Assembly: GCA_033791445.1 (NCBI GenBank)
Contig: JASJGS010000043.1
Coordinates: 1-16,123 of the forward strand
Direction: 5' to 3'
DNA length: 16,123 nt
Source of the DNA: JANTGF01 sp033791445
Lineage (GTDB): Bacteria > Bacteroidota > Bacteroidia > Bacteroidales > VadinHA17
Positions 1-8,096 of this stretch are shown here, in pieces (position 1 is the stretch's first letter; each line of letters begins with the position of its first letter). The translations under genes and the position numbers were made by a program. Under the pieces are notes generated by a model. The model ran no database searches and had not been told where the DNA came from. It worked only from the letters and a program-made list of their open reading frames with translations.

Positions 1-489
1 AGTGGCCTTATTGTTGCTTCATCCGGTGCTATTGCCCACGATCTGATTGACAGATTTATGGGTAAACAGCTTTCGGATAAGGCAAAAGTGAAAGCAGGAA
101 AAATTGCTGCAGCCTGCGTGGGTGTTGTGGCTATTATTCTGGGAATACTATTTAAAGGGATGAATGTAAGTTTCCTTGTTGGTTGGGCTTTTGCTGTTGC
201 AGCTTCTGCAAACCTACCGGCAATATTAATGTTGCTTTTCTGGAAAAAGACGACTGCAAAAGGTATTGCTTCGTCAATCATTGTTGGTATTGTAAGCGCT
301 ATTGGTATTATAGTGACGGGCCCCTCAATAAGTCAACAATTTTTCAGGACTGAAGGATTGCACGGACTGGATTCACCGGCAATAATTTCCTTTACTCTGG
401 CATTGCTTACACTTATTATTGTGTCCTTAGCAACACAGAAAGATAACGAAAAGTTGGCAGCCAAAGTGCCTGTAGAACCGACTGAATAA
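1..489 (+). CDS. actP: ActP-type cation/acetate symporter (SSS family), C-terminal part
   Basis: The reading frame is open from the first base, so the gene starts outside the window; 162 codons are present. Sodium:solute symporters of the ActP group move acetate and other short carboxylates across the inner membrane with a cation. Visible here are the segment SGLIVASSGAIAHDLI (family: AGLT...AVSHDLY), then VAIILGILFKGMNVSFLVG and GWAFAVAASANLPAILMLLF, followed by FWKKTTAKG, which match the ActP C-terminal region closely by recall. Four hydrophobic segments are visible at about residues 38-55, 56-80, 90-108 and 128-146, before a charged tail. An ATG at base 58 lies inside this conserved region and is not the real start. 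The next gene begins 17 bases downstream, so the two are probably co-transcribed. The exact substrate cannot be read from this fragment. Confidence 0.85.
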   Translation, partial: SGLIVASSGAIAHDLIDRFMGKQLSDKAKVKAGKIAAACVGVVAIILGILFKGMNVSFLVGWAFAVAASANLPAILMLLFWKKTTAKGIASSIIVGIVSAIGIIVTGPSISQQFFRTEGLHGLDSPAIISFTLALLTLIIVSLATQKDNEKLAAKVPVEPTE

Positions 490-506
490 ATCTTAAATAC
501 CAACAG

Positions 507-1787
507 ATGAAAAGAGTAAGCATTTTAGTATTGTTAATCCTGATGGTTCAAGGAATCTCAGCCCAGGATAAAGAAAAAGACGAAAAGAAGAAGTTTGGTA
601 TAAAATTCTCAGGCTTTGTGAAAAATGATTTCTTCTATGATTCAAGGCAGACCGTTTCTGCCCGGGAAGGACATTTTTTATTATGGCCTGCCCCAGAGAA
701 GCCTGATGAAGCAGGTAATGATATTAATGCAAAAACAAATTTCAATTTTCTTGCAATACAATCACGGTTGAAGGCTGCTATAACCGGCCCAGACGCTTTC
801 GGAGCGAAAACATCCGCTGTTATAGAGGCTGATTTTTTCGCACAGCTCAATGCCAATATCAACCTCCTTAGATTGAGACATGCTTACTTAAAATTGAACT
901 GGGAACACCTGGAATTACTCGCTGGTCAAACCTGGAATCCACTATTTGTAACGGATTGTTTTCCGGGAACCGTATCATTTAATACAGGAACTCCATTACA
1001 GTCTTTTGCCAGGAATCCTCAAATACGGGCCACCTATAATATTAGTGGTTTCAAAATCATAGCTGCTGCCTTAGCACAGCGAGACTATGCAACATGGGGC
1101 ATGGGCGGTGCTTCATCTCGGTTTTTAAGAAATTCTGCTGTACCAGACATGCAATTGCAGCTACACTATGGTTCTGAAAGTAGTAATTCAGGATTAAAGT
1201 ACGTTTTTGGGGCAGGAATTGCGTTCAAGACTATTGTTCCGCGCCTTGAGAGCGAAATGGGGCCAAGTAATAGCATCTATAAAGTAAATGAAAAAGTTCA
1301 GGGCCTAACAGCCATGGGATTTGCTAAAATAACTACAAAACCGGTGACCATAAAATTTCAAGCCCGTTATGGTGAGAACATTACTGATTTGTTGGCCATA
1401 AGTGGTTTTGCAGTCAAGGAAGTGGCCAATACTACAACTGGCGAACTCTCCTATACACCATTAACTAACATGACCTTCTGGGGTGAGATACATTCAAATG
1501 GGAAAAAAATACAATTTGGACTTTTTGGTGGTATAACGAATTCACTAGGAACCAAGGAAGCCATGTCTGACCCGGCAAATAATGTTTATGGACTTGGCAC
1601 AAACATTAAATCACTTTGGAGAATCTCTCCAAGAGTTATATTCAATGCCGGCAAAGTAAGAATAGCCCTGGAAATGGAATATACACAGGCGCTATACGGG
1701 GATGGCTTTGATATCCACTATAGACCATCCAGTACTACAACTGCTTCGAATTTTAGGGGTTTATTAGCTGTTTATTACTTTTTTTAA
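507..1787 (+). CDS. outer-membrane beta-barrel protein (porin-like)
   Basis: 426 residues with a clear signal peptide (positively charged start, hydrophobic core at residues 5-15, likely cleavage after ISA at residue 19). The mature part begins with a short Lys/Glu-rich stretch and then alternates polar and aromatic residues in amphipathic strands, ending in AVYYFF; a terminal Phe is the usual BAM recognition signal of outer-membrane barrels. Fragments such as GFVKNDFFYDSRQ and LLAGQTWNPLFV resemble barrel proteins related to the DcaP/porin group, but I recognise no precise family. It follows the symporter by 17 bases, so the pair may form an outer- plus inner-membrane route for a small carboxylate. 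A candidate terminator lies just downstream. The barrel assignment is fairly sure; the substrate is inference from context. Confidence 0.75.
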   Translation: MKRVSILVLLILMVQGISAQDKEKDEKKKFGIKFSGFVKNDFFYDSRQTVSAREGHFLLWPAPEKPDEAGNDINAKTNFNFLAIQSRLKAAITGPDAFGAKTSAVIEADFFAQLNANINLLRLRHAYLKLNWEHLELLAGQTWNPLFVTDCFPGTVSFNTGTPLQSFARNPQIRATYNISGFKIIAAALAQRDYATWGMGGASSRFLRNSAVPDMQLQLHYGSESSNSGLKYVFGAGIAFKTIVPRLESEMGPSNSIYKVNEKVQGLTAMGFAKITTKPVTIKFQARYGENITDLLAISGFAVKEVANTTTGELSYTPLTNMTFWGEIHSNGKKIQFGLFGGITNSLGTKEAMSDPANNVYGLGTNIKSLWRISPRVIFNAGKVRIALEMEYTQALYGDGFDIHYRPSSTTTASNFRGLLAVYYFF

Positions 1788-1803
1788 TCATAAAATCTAA
1801 GCT

Positions 1804-1837
1804 GAATCCTATTTAGGTTCTTATTTTTCTTTTTTAT
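1804..1837 (+). terminator. candidate intrinsic terminator between convergent genes
   Basis: GAATCCTATTTAGGTTC (1804-1820) can fold as GAA/TTC plus CCT/AGG with a one-base bulge and an ATTT loop, and it is followed by a T-rich run (1821-1837). It lies 17 bases after the stop of the porin-like gene and just before the stop of the opposing permease gene. The stem is short, so confidence is limited. Confidence 0.4.
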
Positions 1838-1841
1838 TGAG

Positions 1842-4247
1842 CTATTCGTATCTTAAGGATTCGGCAGGGTTCACTCGAGCTGTTTTTGAGACCTGCGCAA
1901 TAACTGTTGTCACAGCAATGACCAAAACTACAAATACCGGTACAACAAAGAACCACCAACCGATTGTAATACGAAAAGCAAAATTCTCAAGCCATCGTTG
2001 CATTACAAAATAAGCAATTGTGAGACCAATAGGCACTGCAATCATAATTTGATAGATAAAGTATCGGATTAGTAGCAAAATACTATTAAAGACTGAGGAG
2101 CCAAGAACCTTTCTTATGCCTATCTCTTTTGTCCTCTGTATGGTGATGAAAGACGAAAGTCCAAAAAGTCCAAGGCAAGCAATAAAAATGGTTAGAAAAG
2201 AAAAAGATCCAAAAACTATCCCAAACCGAATTTCTCCCTTATACTGTTCACGGTAATAATCATCCAAAAAGAAATAACTGAATGGATTTTTACTAAAAAA
2301 CTTCCCCCATTCCTCCTCCACAAAGGTCAAAACATCCTGTATGCTAGCCTGAGGTTCAAGCTTAATGGAATAAAAGCCAGAAACGCTTTCAAAAAATCTA
2401 AAGACCAAAGGATCAGGAATTTCTTTAAGACCTTCCTGGTGAAAATCCTTCACTACTCCAACAACACTGAATGTATCTCCCCAAAAGAATATTTGTTTAT
2501 CCAAAACTGCACTATAATCATCAAAACCCAAAAGCTTTACTGCTTTTTCATTGAAGATAACTGTTTCACTGTTCATTCCGAATTCAGGAGAGAAGTTCCT
2601 ACCTTCCAGTATGGTAAGTCCGTAAAGGTCTATATAATTCCAATCCATTCCTATTATCCTGTACTGATTCCCCTCTGCAGGGTCCTGGCCTATCAACCGG
2701 ACTCCCCCGGCATTCCAGGGAGGTTTCCGACCAGGTATAGCTGTAGAACTGGTAAACTTCTCAATTCCAGGATTTCGAAGAAGCTCTTCCTTGAAAGCAT
2801 TAAATGTCTCATTATATGTAGAATCGCCTACGCTAGGACCTTGAATTACCAATACATTGTCGATATCGACGCCAAGCGTTTTATTTTGCATAAATGATAT
2901 CTGCTTATAAACCAACAAAGTCCCAGCAATTAAAACAATGGAAATTGTAAATTGAAAAATTACGAGAAATTTACGCAATGCCAGGCCTTTATTATTCTGA
3001 CTAAACTTCCCCTTGATAATGGAAACTGGCTTAAAGGAGGAAAGGAAAAATGCAGGGTATGCTCCAGAAAGAATGGCCCCCATGATAAAAATTATAATAA
3101 TAGCAGCCCAAAATTTAAAATTACTCCCAAGACTATAATCCAACATCTCTCCGGTAATCTGATTAAAAAGTGGGTATATAAGAGATACTAAAAGTATGGC
3201 CAGAACTATACTGATAATATTTACCAGAATCGATTCTGAAAGGAATTGTGAAATTAGCTGACGTCTATTTGCACCGGAAATTTTTCGCATTCCCACTTCT
3301 TTAGCCCGGTCAAGGGATTTAGCTGTTGACAGGTTGATATAATTGATCCAGGCTATAATTACAAGGAAGATGGCAATTATTATTAAGGAATAAACCGATT
3401 GGGCATTCCCGTTTACCTCAGCCTCGAACATAAAGTTAGAAGTCAGGTGGATTTTCCTTAAAGGCTGAAGATTGTAAATTGCATCTGAATTATAACTCCT
3501 CAAATCCTCACCAATTTGTTCTTCGACAAAAGCAGGAATCTTAGCTTCAAAAACCTTGTAGTCTGCCTCCGAATTCAATAATATGTAATTATAGAACCCA
3601 TCCCATTGCCAGGCTGTATTGACTCCAGGAGTCACGGTTACGCGGGTTTCCCAGGAGACCAGAATATCAGGTTTCAAATGGGAATTAACCTTTACATCTT
3701 CAAATATCCCAACGATAATGAGTTCTAATTCTCCATTAAAAAGAAGACTTTTACCAATTGGATCTTCATCTCCAAAATACTTGTGAGCGGTAGATTGTGA
3801 AAGGATAGCTTCAAACGGCTTTTTCAAAACCGAATTAACATCCCCTTCAAGGAGTTTAAAAGAAAATACTTCAAAGAAAGATGTGTCCGCCATATAAATA
3901 TTCTCCTCTCTAAACTTTTTTTCACCCCAGGAAAGCACTCCATCTCCCTTCGTAAACCGAGTAAAGTTCTCTACCTCCGGAAAGTTTTCATACAAAGCCT
4001 GTCCAACTGCTGAACATCCTGCTGCCCATTGGGTAGTTAACTCACCTTTATTGTATCGATCTTGTTGTATCCTGTAAATCCGGGTCTCCTTTTCATGAAA
4101 ATCATCGTAACTCAATTCAAATCGAACATATTGGATGATAAGAATAAAGGCGGTCATACCAATGGCCAGTCCAAGGATATTTATTACAAGGGATAAAAGG
4201 TTTTTCTTAAAGTGTCGAAGTGCAATAAGGAGGTATACTTTAATCAT
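1842..4247 (-). CDS. FtsX/MacB-type ABC transporter permease, duplicated architecture
   Basis: 801 residues, the usual length of the Bacteroidota permeases with two MacB-like periplasmic domains and two FtsX domains. TM1 is at about 19-41; a first periplasmic domain runs to about 280; FtsX block one has TMs near 285-304, 338-360 and 378-400; a further TM at 425-447 opens the second half, with a periplasmic domain to about 665 and FtsX block two at about 673-699, 722-750 and 762-785. The paired motifs AKEVGMRKISGA (315-326) and TKEIGIRKVLGS (706-717) mark the two FtsX units, and the C-terminus VNPAESLRYE is typical of the family. Such proteins work as mechanotransmission permeases with a LolD/MacB-like ATPase, for efflux or envelope lipoprotein and peptide handling. 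No ATPase or membrane-fusion gene is adjacent: it is flanked by a convergent gene and a 516-base divergent gap, so it appears monocistronic. Confidence 0.92.
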   Translation of the reverse strand: MIKVYLLIALRHFKKNLLSLVINILGLAIGMTAFILIIQYVRFELSYDDFHEKETRIYRIQQDRYNKGELTTQWAAGCSAVGQALYENFPEVENFTRFTKGDGVLSWGEKKFREENIYMADTSFFEVFSFKLLEGDVNSVLKKPFEAILSQSTAHKYFGDEDPIGKSLLFNGELELIIVGIFEDVKVNSHLKPDILVSWETRVTVTPGVNTAWQWDGFYNYILLNSEADYKVFEAKIPAFVEEQIGEDLRSYNSDAIYNLQPLRKIHLTSNFMFEAEVNGNAQSVYSLIIIAIFLVIIAWINYINLSTAKSLDRAKEVGMRKISGANRRQLISQFLSESILVNIISIVLAILLVSLIYPLFNQITGEMLDYSLGSNFKFWAAIIIIFIMGAILSGAYPAFFLSSFKPVSIIKGKFSQNNKGLALRKFLVIFQFTISIVLIAGTLLVYKQISFMQNKTLGVDIDNVLVIQGPSVGDSTYNETFNAFKEELLRNPGIEKFTSSTAIPGRKPPWNAGGVRLIGQDPAEGNQYRIIGMDWNYIDLYGLTILEGRNFSPEFGMNSETVIFNEKAVKLLGFDDYSAVLDKQIFFWGDTFSVVGVVKDFHQEGLKEIPDPLVFRFFESVSGFYSIKLEPQASIQDVLTFVEEEWGKFFSKNPFSYFFLDDYYREQYKGEIRFGIVFGSFSFLTIFIACLGLFGLSSFITIQRTKEIGIRKVLGSSVFNSILLLIRYFIYQIMIAVPIGLTIAYFVMQRWLENFAFRITIGWWFFVVPVFVVLVIAVTTVIAQVSKTARVNPAESLRYE

Positions 4248-4557
4248 TTTAGTTCAGATTAGGATAGGAATTCAACTAAGGTAAAAATATATGATGAATA
4301 ACCAGTATATGTATTCCAATGATGAAGTTCAGCTTATAACCTTCAAAAATCAAAAAAAGATTTTTCATGAGATTATTATTTTGTTGATTATAAAATAAAT
4401 TCACAAGTCTCAATTGTAAAAACTCACAGAGCAAATCTAAAATTTAAATCTGAATCGTGATCCACAATATTTATAGCAACTGCTTTTACAAACTAATTAA
4501 CTGGCAATTAAGCCTTTTACACTTCAAGTTAGAGTAAAAATTTATTACCATTTCCGG

Positions 4558-4588
4558 ACAATTATTGTTCGATTTTGATACAATTATT
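4558..4588. repeat. 9-bp direct repeat ACAATTATT, 22-bp period
   Basis: ACAATTATT occurs at 4558-4566 and again at 4580-4588, so the copies start 22 bp apart, close to two helical turns. The pair lies about 120 bp upstream of the candidate GH120 promoter. Direct repeats of this spacing are a common form of activator site, but in AT-rich DNA a chance match is quite possible. Confidence 0.3.
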
Positions 4589-4683
4589 AATCACTTGTCT
4601 ATGTTTTCAACAACCGTTAATGAGTTGGAATCAAACTTCTAATTAGATAGCTTCTGGAGCGATATATTTAAGAATGATTAGGC

Positions 4684-4714
4684 CTTGTTAATAAAAAATG
4701 CTTTTGTAACTTTA
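4684..4714 (+). promoter_or_regulatory. candidate Bacteroidota-type promoter for the GH120 gene
   Basis: CTTG at 4684-4687 is followed after 19 bp by TAACTTTA at 4707-4714, close to the Bacteroidota sigma-ABfr pattern (TTTG at -33, TAnnTTTG at -7, 19-21 bp apart). This would leave a leader of about 40 bases before the ATG at 4764. One mismatch in each box makes it a moderate candidate. Confidence 0.4.
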
Positions 4715-4763
4715 TCAGGTAGCGTCAATAAATAAAATTCTTAGTTTTAAAAAAGATCAAATT

Positions 4764-6662
4764 ATGAAAAGTTATAGCTGCTGTTTCCTGGCCTTAATAA
4801 TCTTATCAGGCATTCAGGTATTTGCTAAAGAGTACCATGTTGCACCGGCTGGTAATAACTCAAATGATGGTTCTAGAAAAAATCCTTTTCAAACCATTTC
4901 AAAGGCTACAAAGCATGCTTTCCCGGGAGATACAATAACCGTACATGAAGGCACTTACAGGGAATGGATAAATCCCCTACGTGGTGGGGAAAACGATTCT
5001 AATAGAATTACTTATAGAGCCGCAAAGGGAGAAAAAGTAGAGATCAAGGGTTCTGAAATAATTAAAGGATGGGAAAAAGTTCAGGGAAGTGTATGGAAGG
5101 TGAGTATTGAAAACTCATTTTTTGGAGATTACAATCCCTATATAGATTCTATATATGGAGACTGGTTTTACAGAATGGGGAGAGTACATCATACGGGAGA
5201 AGTTTTCCTGAACGGAAAATCACTTTACGAGAAAGAAACGCTTGAAAAAGTACACAAGCCAGAAGGGAATCCAAAAACAAAGGATAGTGAGGGCTCGAGG
5301 TATACCTGGTACTGTGAAAGTGATGATACTTATACAAGCATCTGGGCAAACTTCCATGAAAATAATCCGAATGAGGAGTTGGTTGAGATCAGTGTCAGAA
5401 GAACCTGTATTTATCCGGATAAGCCTGGAATAAATTATCTTACGTTCAGTGGATTTCATATTAGCCAGGCAGCTACCCAATGGGGAGCCCCCACAGCTGA
5501 TCAGATTGGAATGATTGCCACCCATTGGAACAAAGCATGGATCATAGAAAATAACATCATAAGTGATTCAAAATGTTCAGGTATTACACTGGGAAAAGAA
5601 CGTAGCACTGGTCACAATGTATGGTCAGCTGATCCAAGTATTGATGGTTCAATCCACTACATTGAGGTTACTTTTAGAACCCTGCAGAATGGTTGGAGTA
5701 AAGATAATATTGGTTCACACATTGTAAGGAACAACCAGATTTACAATTGTGAACAGACCGGTATATGTGGAAGCCAGGGAGCTGCATTCAGTACCATAGA
5801 GAACAATCACATCTATAATATCTGGACAAAAAGACAATTCACAGGTGCAGAAATTGGAGGAATTAAATTTCATGCTCCTATTGATGTCATTATAAGGGGT
5901 AATCGGTTTCATAATTGTGGCCGGGGCCTCTGGTTAGATTGGATGAATCAAGGAACCCGTGTAAGCAGGAATCTTTTCTATAATAATGATCTGGAGGATC
6001 TTTTCCTGGAAGTAAATCATGGCCCCTTTGTTATAGATAACAATATTATGTTGTCAAACTCCAGCATAAAAACGCAATCCCAAGGGGGCGCTTACGTACA
6101 AAACCTAATCGCGGGAACGGTATATATGTGGAGTGAACCCAATCGTTTTACTCCTTACCACCTTCCTCACTCTACGGAGATAGCCGGGCTCTCTACTATT
6201 TATTCAGGGGATGATCGATTTTACAATAATATCTTTGTTGGTAGCGGTGAAAAAATCAAAGAAAACAACAAATATAAATTCGGTCTGGAAGAATACAAAA
6301 AAGCGAAACTCCCCTGTTTTATTGGTGATAATTTCTATTATTATGGAGCAAAACCCAGCAGAACTGATGAAAACGAAGCAATAGTATCGGAATTTAACCC
6401 CCATATTATTCTAGAGGTTAAAGAAGAAAATGTATTCCTGCATATTCGTTTTGATAAGAAGTACTTTACAAATAGTGCGGAGATTATTAGTACTGAAATA
6501 CTGGGGAAAGCAAAAATTCCAAACGCCTATTTCGAAAACGCCGATGGCTCAGAATTAAGAATTGATCAAGACTACTTTGGCAACCATCGTTTAGAAGGAT
6601 ACAACAGGGTTGGACCTTTTAGCAATATCAAGAAAGAAAAAGAGGTTTTAAAAATCTGGTAA
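4764..6662 (+). CDS. secreted GH120 family beta-xylosidase (parallel beta-helix)
   Basis: 632 residues with a signal peptide (about 1-21, cleavage near VFA-KE). The mature protein begins EYHVAPAGNNSNDGSRKNPF, the start of a right-handed beta-helix, and by recall it follows the GH120 xylosidase of Thermoanaerobacterium (XylC) along almost its whole length: GDTITVHEGTYREW, RITYRAAKGEKVEIKGSE, VEISVRRTCIYP, GLWLDWMNQGTRVSRNLFYN, YHLPHSTEIAGL, GDDRFYNNIFVG, and a C-terminal beta domain ending in KIW. The nucleophile and acid/base Asp and Glu of XylC (D382 and E405) correspond to D392 in LWLDW and E416 in FLEVNHGP, so both catalytic residues are present. GH120 enzymes release xylose from the non-reducing end of xylo-oligosaccharides. 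The signal peptide suggests periplasmic or surface action. Two more plus-strand genes follow at 46- and 53-base gaps. The family is well supported; exact specificity is inference. Confidence 0.88.
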   Translation: MKSYSCCFLALIILSGIQVFAKEYHVAPAGNNSNDGSRKNPFQTISKATKHAFPGDTITVHEGTYREWINPLRGGENDSNRITYRAAKGEKVEIKGSEIIKGWEKVQGSVWKVSIENSFFGDYNPYIDSIYGDWFYRMGRVHHTGEVFLNGKSLYEKETLEKVHKPEGNPKTKDSEGSRYTWYCESDDTYTSIWANFHENNPNEELVEISVRRTCIYPDKPGINYLTFSGFHISQAATQWGAPTADQIGMIATHWNKAWIIENNIISDSKCSGITLGKERSTGHNVWSADPSIDGSIHYIEVTFRTLQNGWSKDNIGSHIVRNNQIYNCEQTGICGSQGAAFSTIENNHIYNIWTKRQFTGAEIGGIKFHAPIDVIIRGNRFHNCGRGLWLDWMNQGTRVSRNLFYNNDLEDLFLEVNHGPFVIDNNIMLSNSSIKTQSQGGAYVQNLIAGTVYMWSEPNRFTPYHLPHSTEIAGLSTIYSGDDRFYNNIFVGSGEKIKENNKYKFGLEEYKKAKLPCFIGDNFYYYGAKPSRTDENEAIVSEFNPHIILEVKEENVFLHIRFDKKYFTNSAEIISTEILGKAKIPNAYFENADGSELRIDQDYFGNHRLEGYNRVGPFSNIKKEKEVLKIW

Positions 6663-6670
6663 TCATAACT

Positions 6671-6682
6671 ATAACATGTTAT
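6671..6682. repeat. 12-bp perfect palindrome ATAACATGTTAT
   Basis: A perfect palindrome in the 46-base gap between the GH120 and methyltransferase genes. It could be a dimeric regulator site for a promoter internal to the cluster, but nothing ties it to a known operator and chance is possible. Confidence 0.3.
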
Positions 6683-6708
6683 TTAAATAAACTATTTATA
6701 CAATAAAA

Positions 6709-7389
6709 ATGAAAAAACGAGGAAATGTTTCATTTGATAAAAGGTTCTTTTCTAAAAATTTTAGTTCATTTAAAGATTCTTCAATTGCTGAACGATTTTC
6801 GTATATCCATAAGAATAACCATTGGGTAGGCCAGAGCACAGTTTCAGGGGAAGGTTCTGAAGAAAAGCAAACACAGGAGGTAAGGACAAATTTGCCAAAA
6901 ATAATTTCACAATTTAAGATTAGAACTATACTAGATATACCCTGCGGTGACTTTAACTGGATGAAAAACATAGAGTTAAATATCAAGCAGTATATTGGAG
7001 GAGACATTGTTCCTGAGATCATAGAACAAAATAATACCAGGTATTCAAATGATAATAGGAAGTTTCTCCAACTGGATATTATTAAAAATAAACTTCCCAT
7101 GGTAGACCTAATATTTTGTAGGGATTGCCTGGTACATCTCTCAATTGAAGATATTCAAAAATCCATTGAAAACATTAAGAATAGCAACTCACAATATATA
7201 CTCACTACCACTTTTACAGAGTGTGAAGTCAATGAGGATATAATAACTGGGGATTGGCGAATAATCAACTTATGTCAGGATCCTTTTAATTTTCCAGAAC
7301 CGATTTTGGTAATAAATGAAGACTGCACAGAGGGCAATAAAACATTTTCAGATAAAAGCCTAGGTTTGTGGAAGATCTCTGATTTATAA
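6709..7389 (+). CDS. class I SAM-dependent methyltransferase
   Basis: 226 residues, no signal peptide or membrane segment, so cytoplasmic. SAM-binding motif I is RTILDIPCGDFNWM (72-85), the end of strand 2 is YIGGDIV (95-101) with the acidic residue expected to contact the SAM ribose, QLDI (121-124) marks the next loop, and DLIFCRDCLVHLS (133-145) is motif post-II, the place where class I enzymes carry their strand-4 sequence. The N-terminal 60 residues (SIAERFSYIHKNNHWVG) are a helical cap that may hold the acceptor. The length is normal for a stand-alone enzyme. The acceptor cannot be told: a sugar, a small metabolite or a lipid are all possible. It sits between two genes for exported carbohydrate proteins, which makes a glycan-related role tempting but unproven. 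Confidence 0.8.
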   Translation: MKKRGNVSFDKRFFSKNFSSFKDSSIAERFSYIHKNNHWVGQSTVSGEGSEEKQTQEVRTNLPKIISQFKIRTILDIPCGDFNWMKNIELNIKQYIGGDIVPEIIEQNNTRYSNDNRKFLQLDIIKNKLPMVDLIFCRDCLVHLSIEDIQKSIENIKNSNSQYILTTTFTECEVNEDIITGDWRIINLCQDPFNFPEPILVINEDCTEGNKTFSDKSLGLWKISDL

Positions 7390-7442
7390 AATAAAACATA
7401 ATCCGTTTAAGAGTGCTTAATTAATTAATAATCCATAAAAAC

Positions 7443-8084
7443 ATGAAAACAATAAAGATTTTATTAATTGGTATCCTCATGTGTCCTTTATTCACAACTC
7501 AAGCACAAGAAAATCTTTTTATCCCGGACTTATCAAAGATTAGTGATTCTAATCTATGGACTCTTCATAATAGGGATTTAATTCCTGGGAATGAAGTGCA
7601 TTTAAATGCTAACCAGGGGGATGGTTTGCTCTGGTCAAACGACCTGGCTTTTGAAGATGGCACCATTGATCTGGATATAAAAGGAAAGAATGAAAGAGGG
7701 AGGAGTTTTGTAGGAATTGCCTTTCATGGTCTGAATGACAGCACCTATGATGTTATCTATTTCAGGCCTTTTAATTTTGAAGACCCTTCAAGAAATGGTC
7801 ATTCAGTTCAATACATATCTCACCCAGAATATACCTGGTATAAATTGCGTGAAGAACATCCGGAAAAGTATGAAAATGCCGTGTTACCTGTTCCAGACCC
7901 CAATGGATGGTTTCATGCCACTATAATTATTAAATATCCAGTAGTAAAAGTATATGTTGATAATGCTAAAGAACCTTCCCTGACTATTAATCAACTCAGC
8001 TCAAGAAAAAAAGGCTGGATAGGGTTTTGGGTTGGGAATGGTTCTGAAGGATATTTTAAGAATCTGGAAATTTCGAAAAAATAA
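7443..8084 (+). CDS. secreted concanavalin A-like/DUF1080-like protein
   Basis: 213 residues with a signal peptide (MKTIKILLIGILMCPLFTTQ, cleavage near TQA-QE). The mature part is a single beta-sandwich of about 190 residues: an opening segment with GDGLLWSNDLAFEDGTIDLD, a central GIAFHG...YDVIYFRPFNF, then HSVQYISHPEYTWYKLRE and GWFHATIIIKYPVVKVYVDN, ending in GWIGFWVGNGSEGYFKNLEI. This pattern belongs to the laminin-G/GH16-like/DUF1080 group; PF06439 in this group is now described as 3-keto-disaccharide hydrolase. Whether this particular subgroup is catalytic or just sugar-binding is not clear from sequence. It ends 12 bases from the stop of the convergent GH27 gene. The fold is fairly secure, the activity is not. 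Confidence 0.65.
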   Translation: MKTIKILLIGILMCPLFTTQAQENLFIPDLSKISDSNLWTLHNRDLIPGNEVHLNANQGDGLLWSNDLAFEDGTIDLDIKGKNERGRSFVGIAFHGLNDSTYDVIYFRPFNFEDPSRNGHSVQYISHPEYTWYKLREEHPEKYENAVLPVPDPNGWFHATIIIKYPVVKVYVDNAKEPSLTINQLSSRKKGWIGFWVGNGSEGYFKNLEISKK

Positions 8085-8096
8085 AATTAGTTTCGC

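Larger units (their letters stand above)
4248..4763. other. divergent intergenic region, no gene seen
   Basis: 516 AT-rich bases between the start codons of the permease (minus) and the GH120 gene (plus). No credible coding frame is visible. It must hold promoters for both genes; a candidate plus-strand promoter at 4684-4714 and a 9-bp direct repeat at 4558-4588 are listed separately. A perfect 7-bp inverted repeat, AAAAATC (4345-4351) and GATTTTT (4359-4365) around a run of seven A, is also present, but it is AT-only in character and may be chance. I could not identify a convincing promoter for the permease on the minus strand. Confidence 0.6.

Noticed and set aside
2439..2897. Open frame of 152 codons on plus, antisense to the permease
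   Set aside because: It lies inside a well-supported gene, its protein has no recognisable pattern, and it reads as the complement of permease codons.
4345..4365. AAAAATC/GATTTTT inverted repeat as a terminator
   Set aside because: It lies between two divergent starts where no transcript should end, and has a single GC pair in the stem.
6696..7100. Open frame of 134 codons on minus, antisense to the methyltransferase
   Set aside because: The opposite strand carries a complete methyltransferase with clear SAM motifs; the antisense frame has none.
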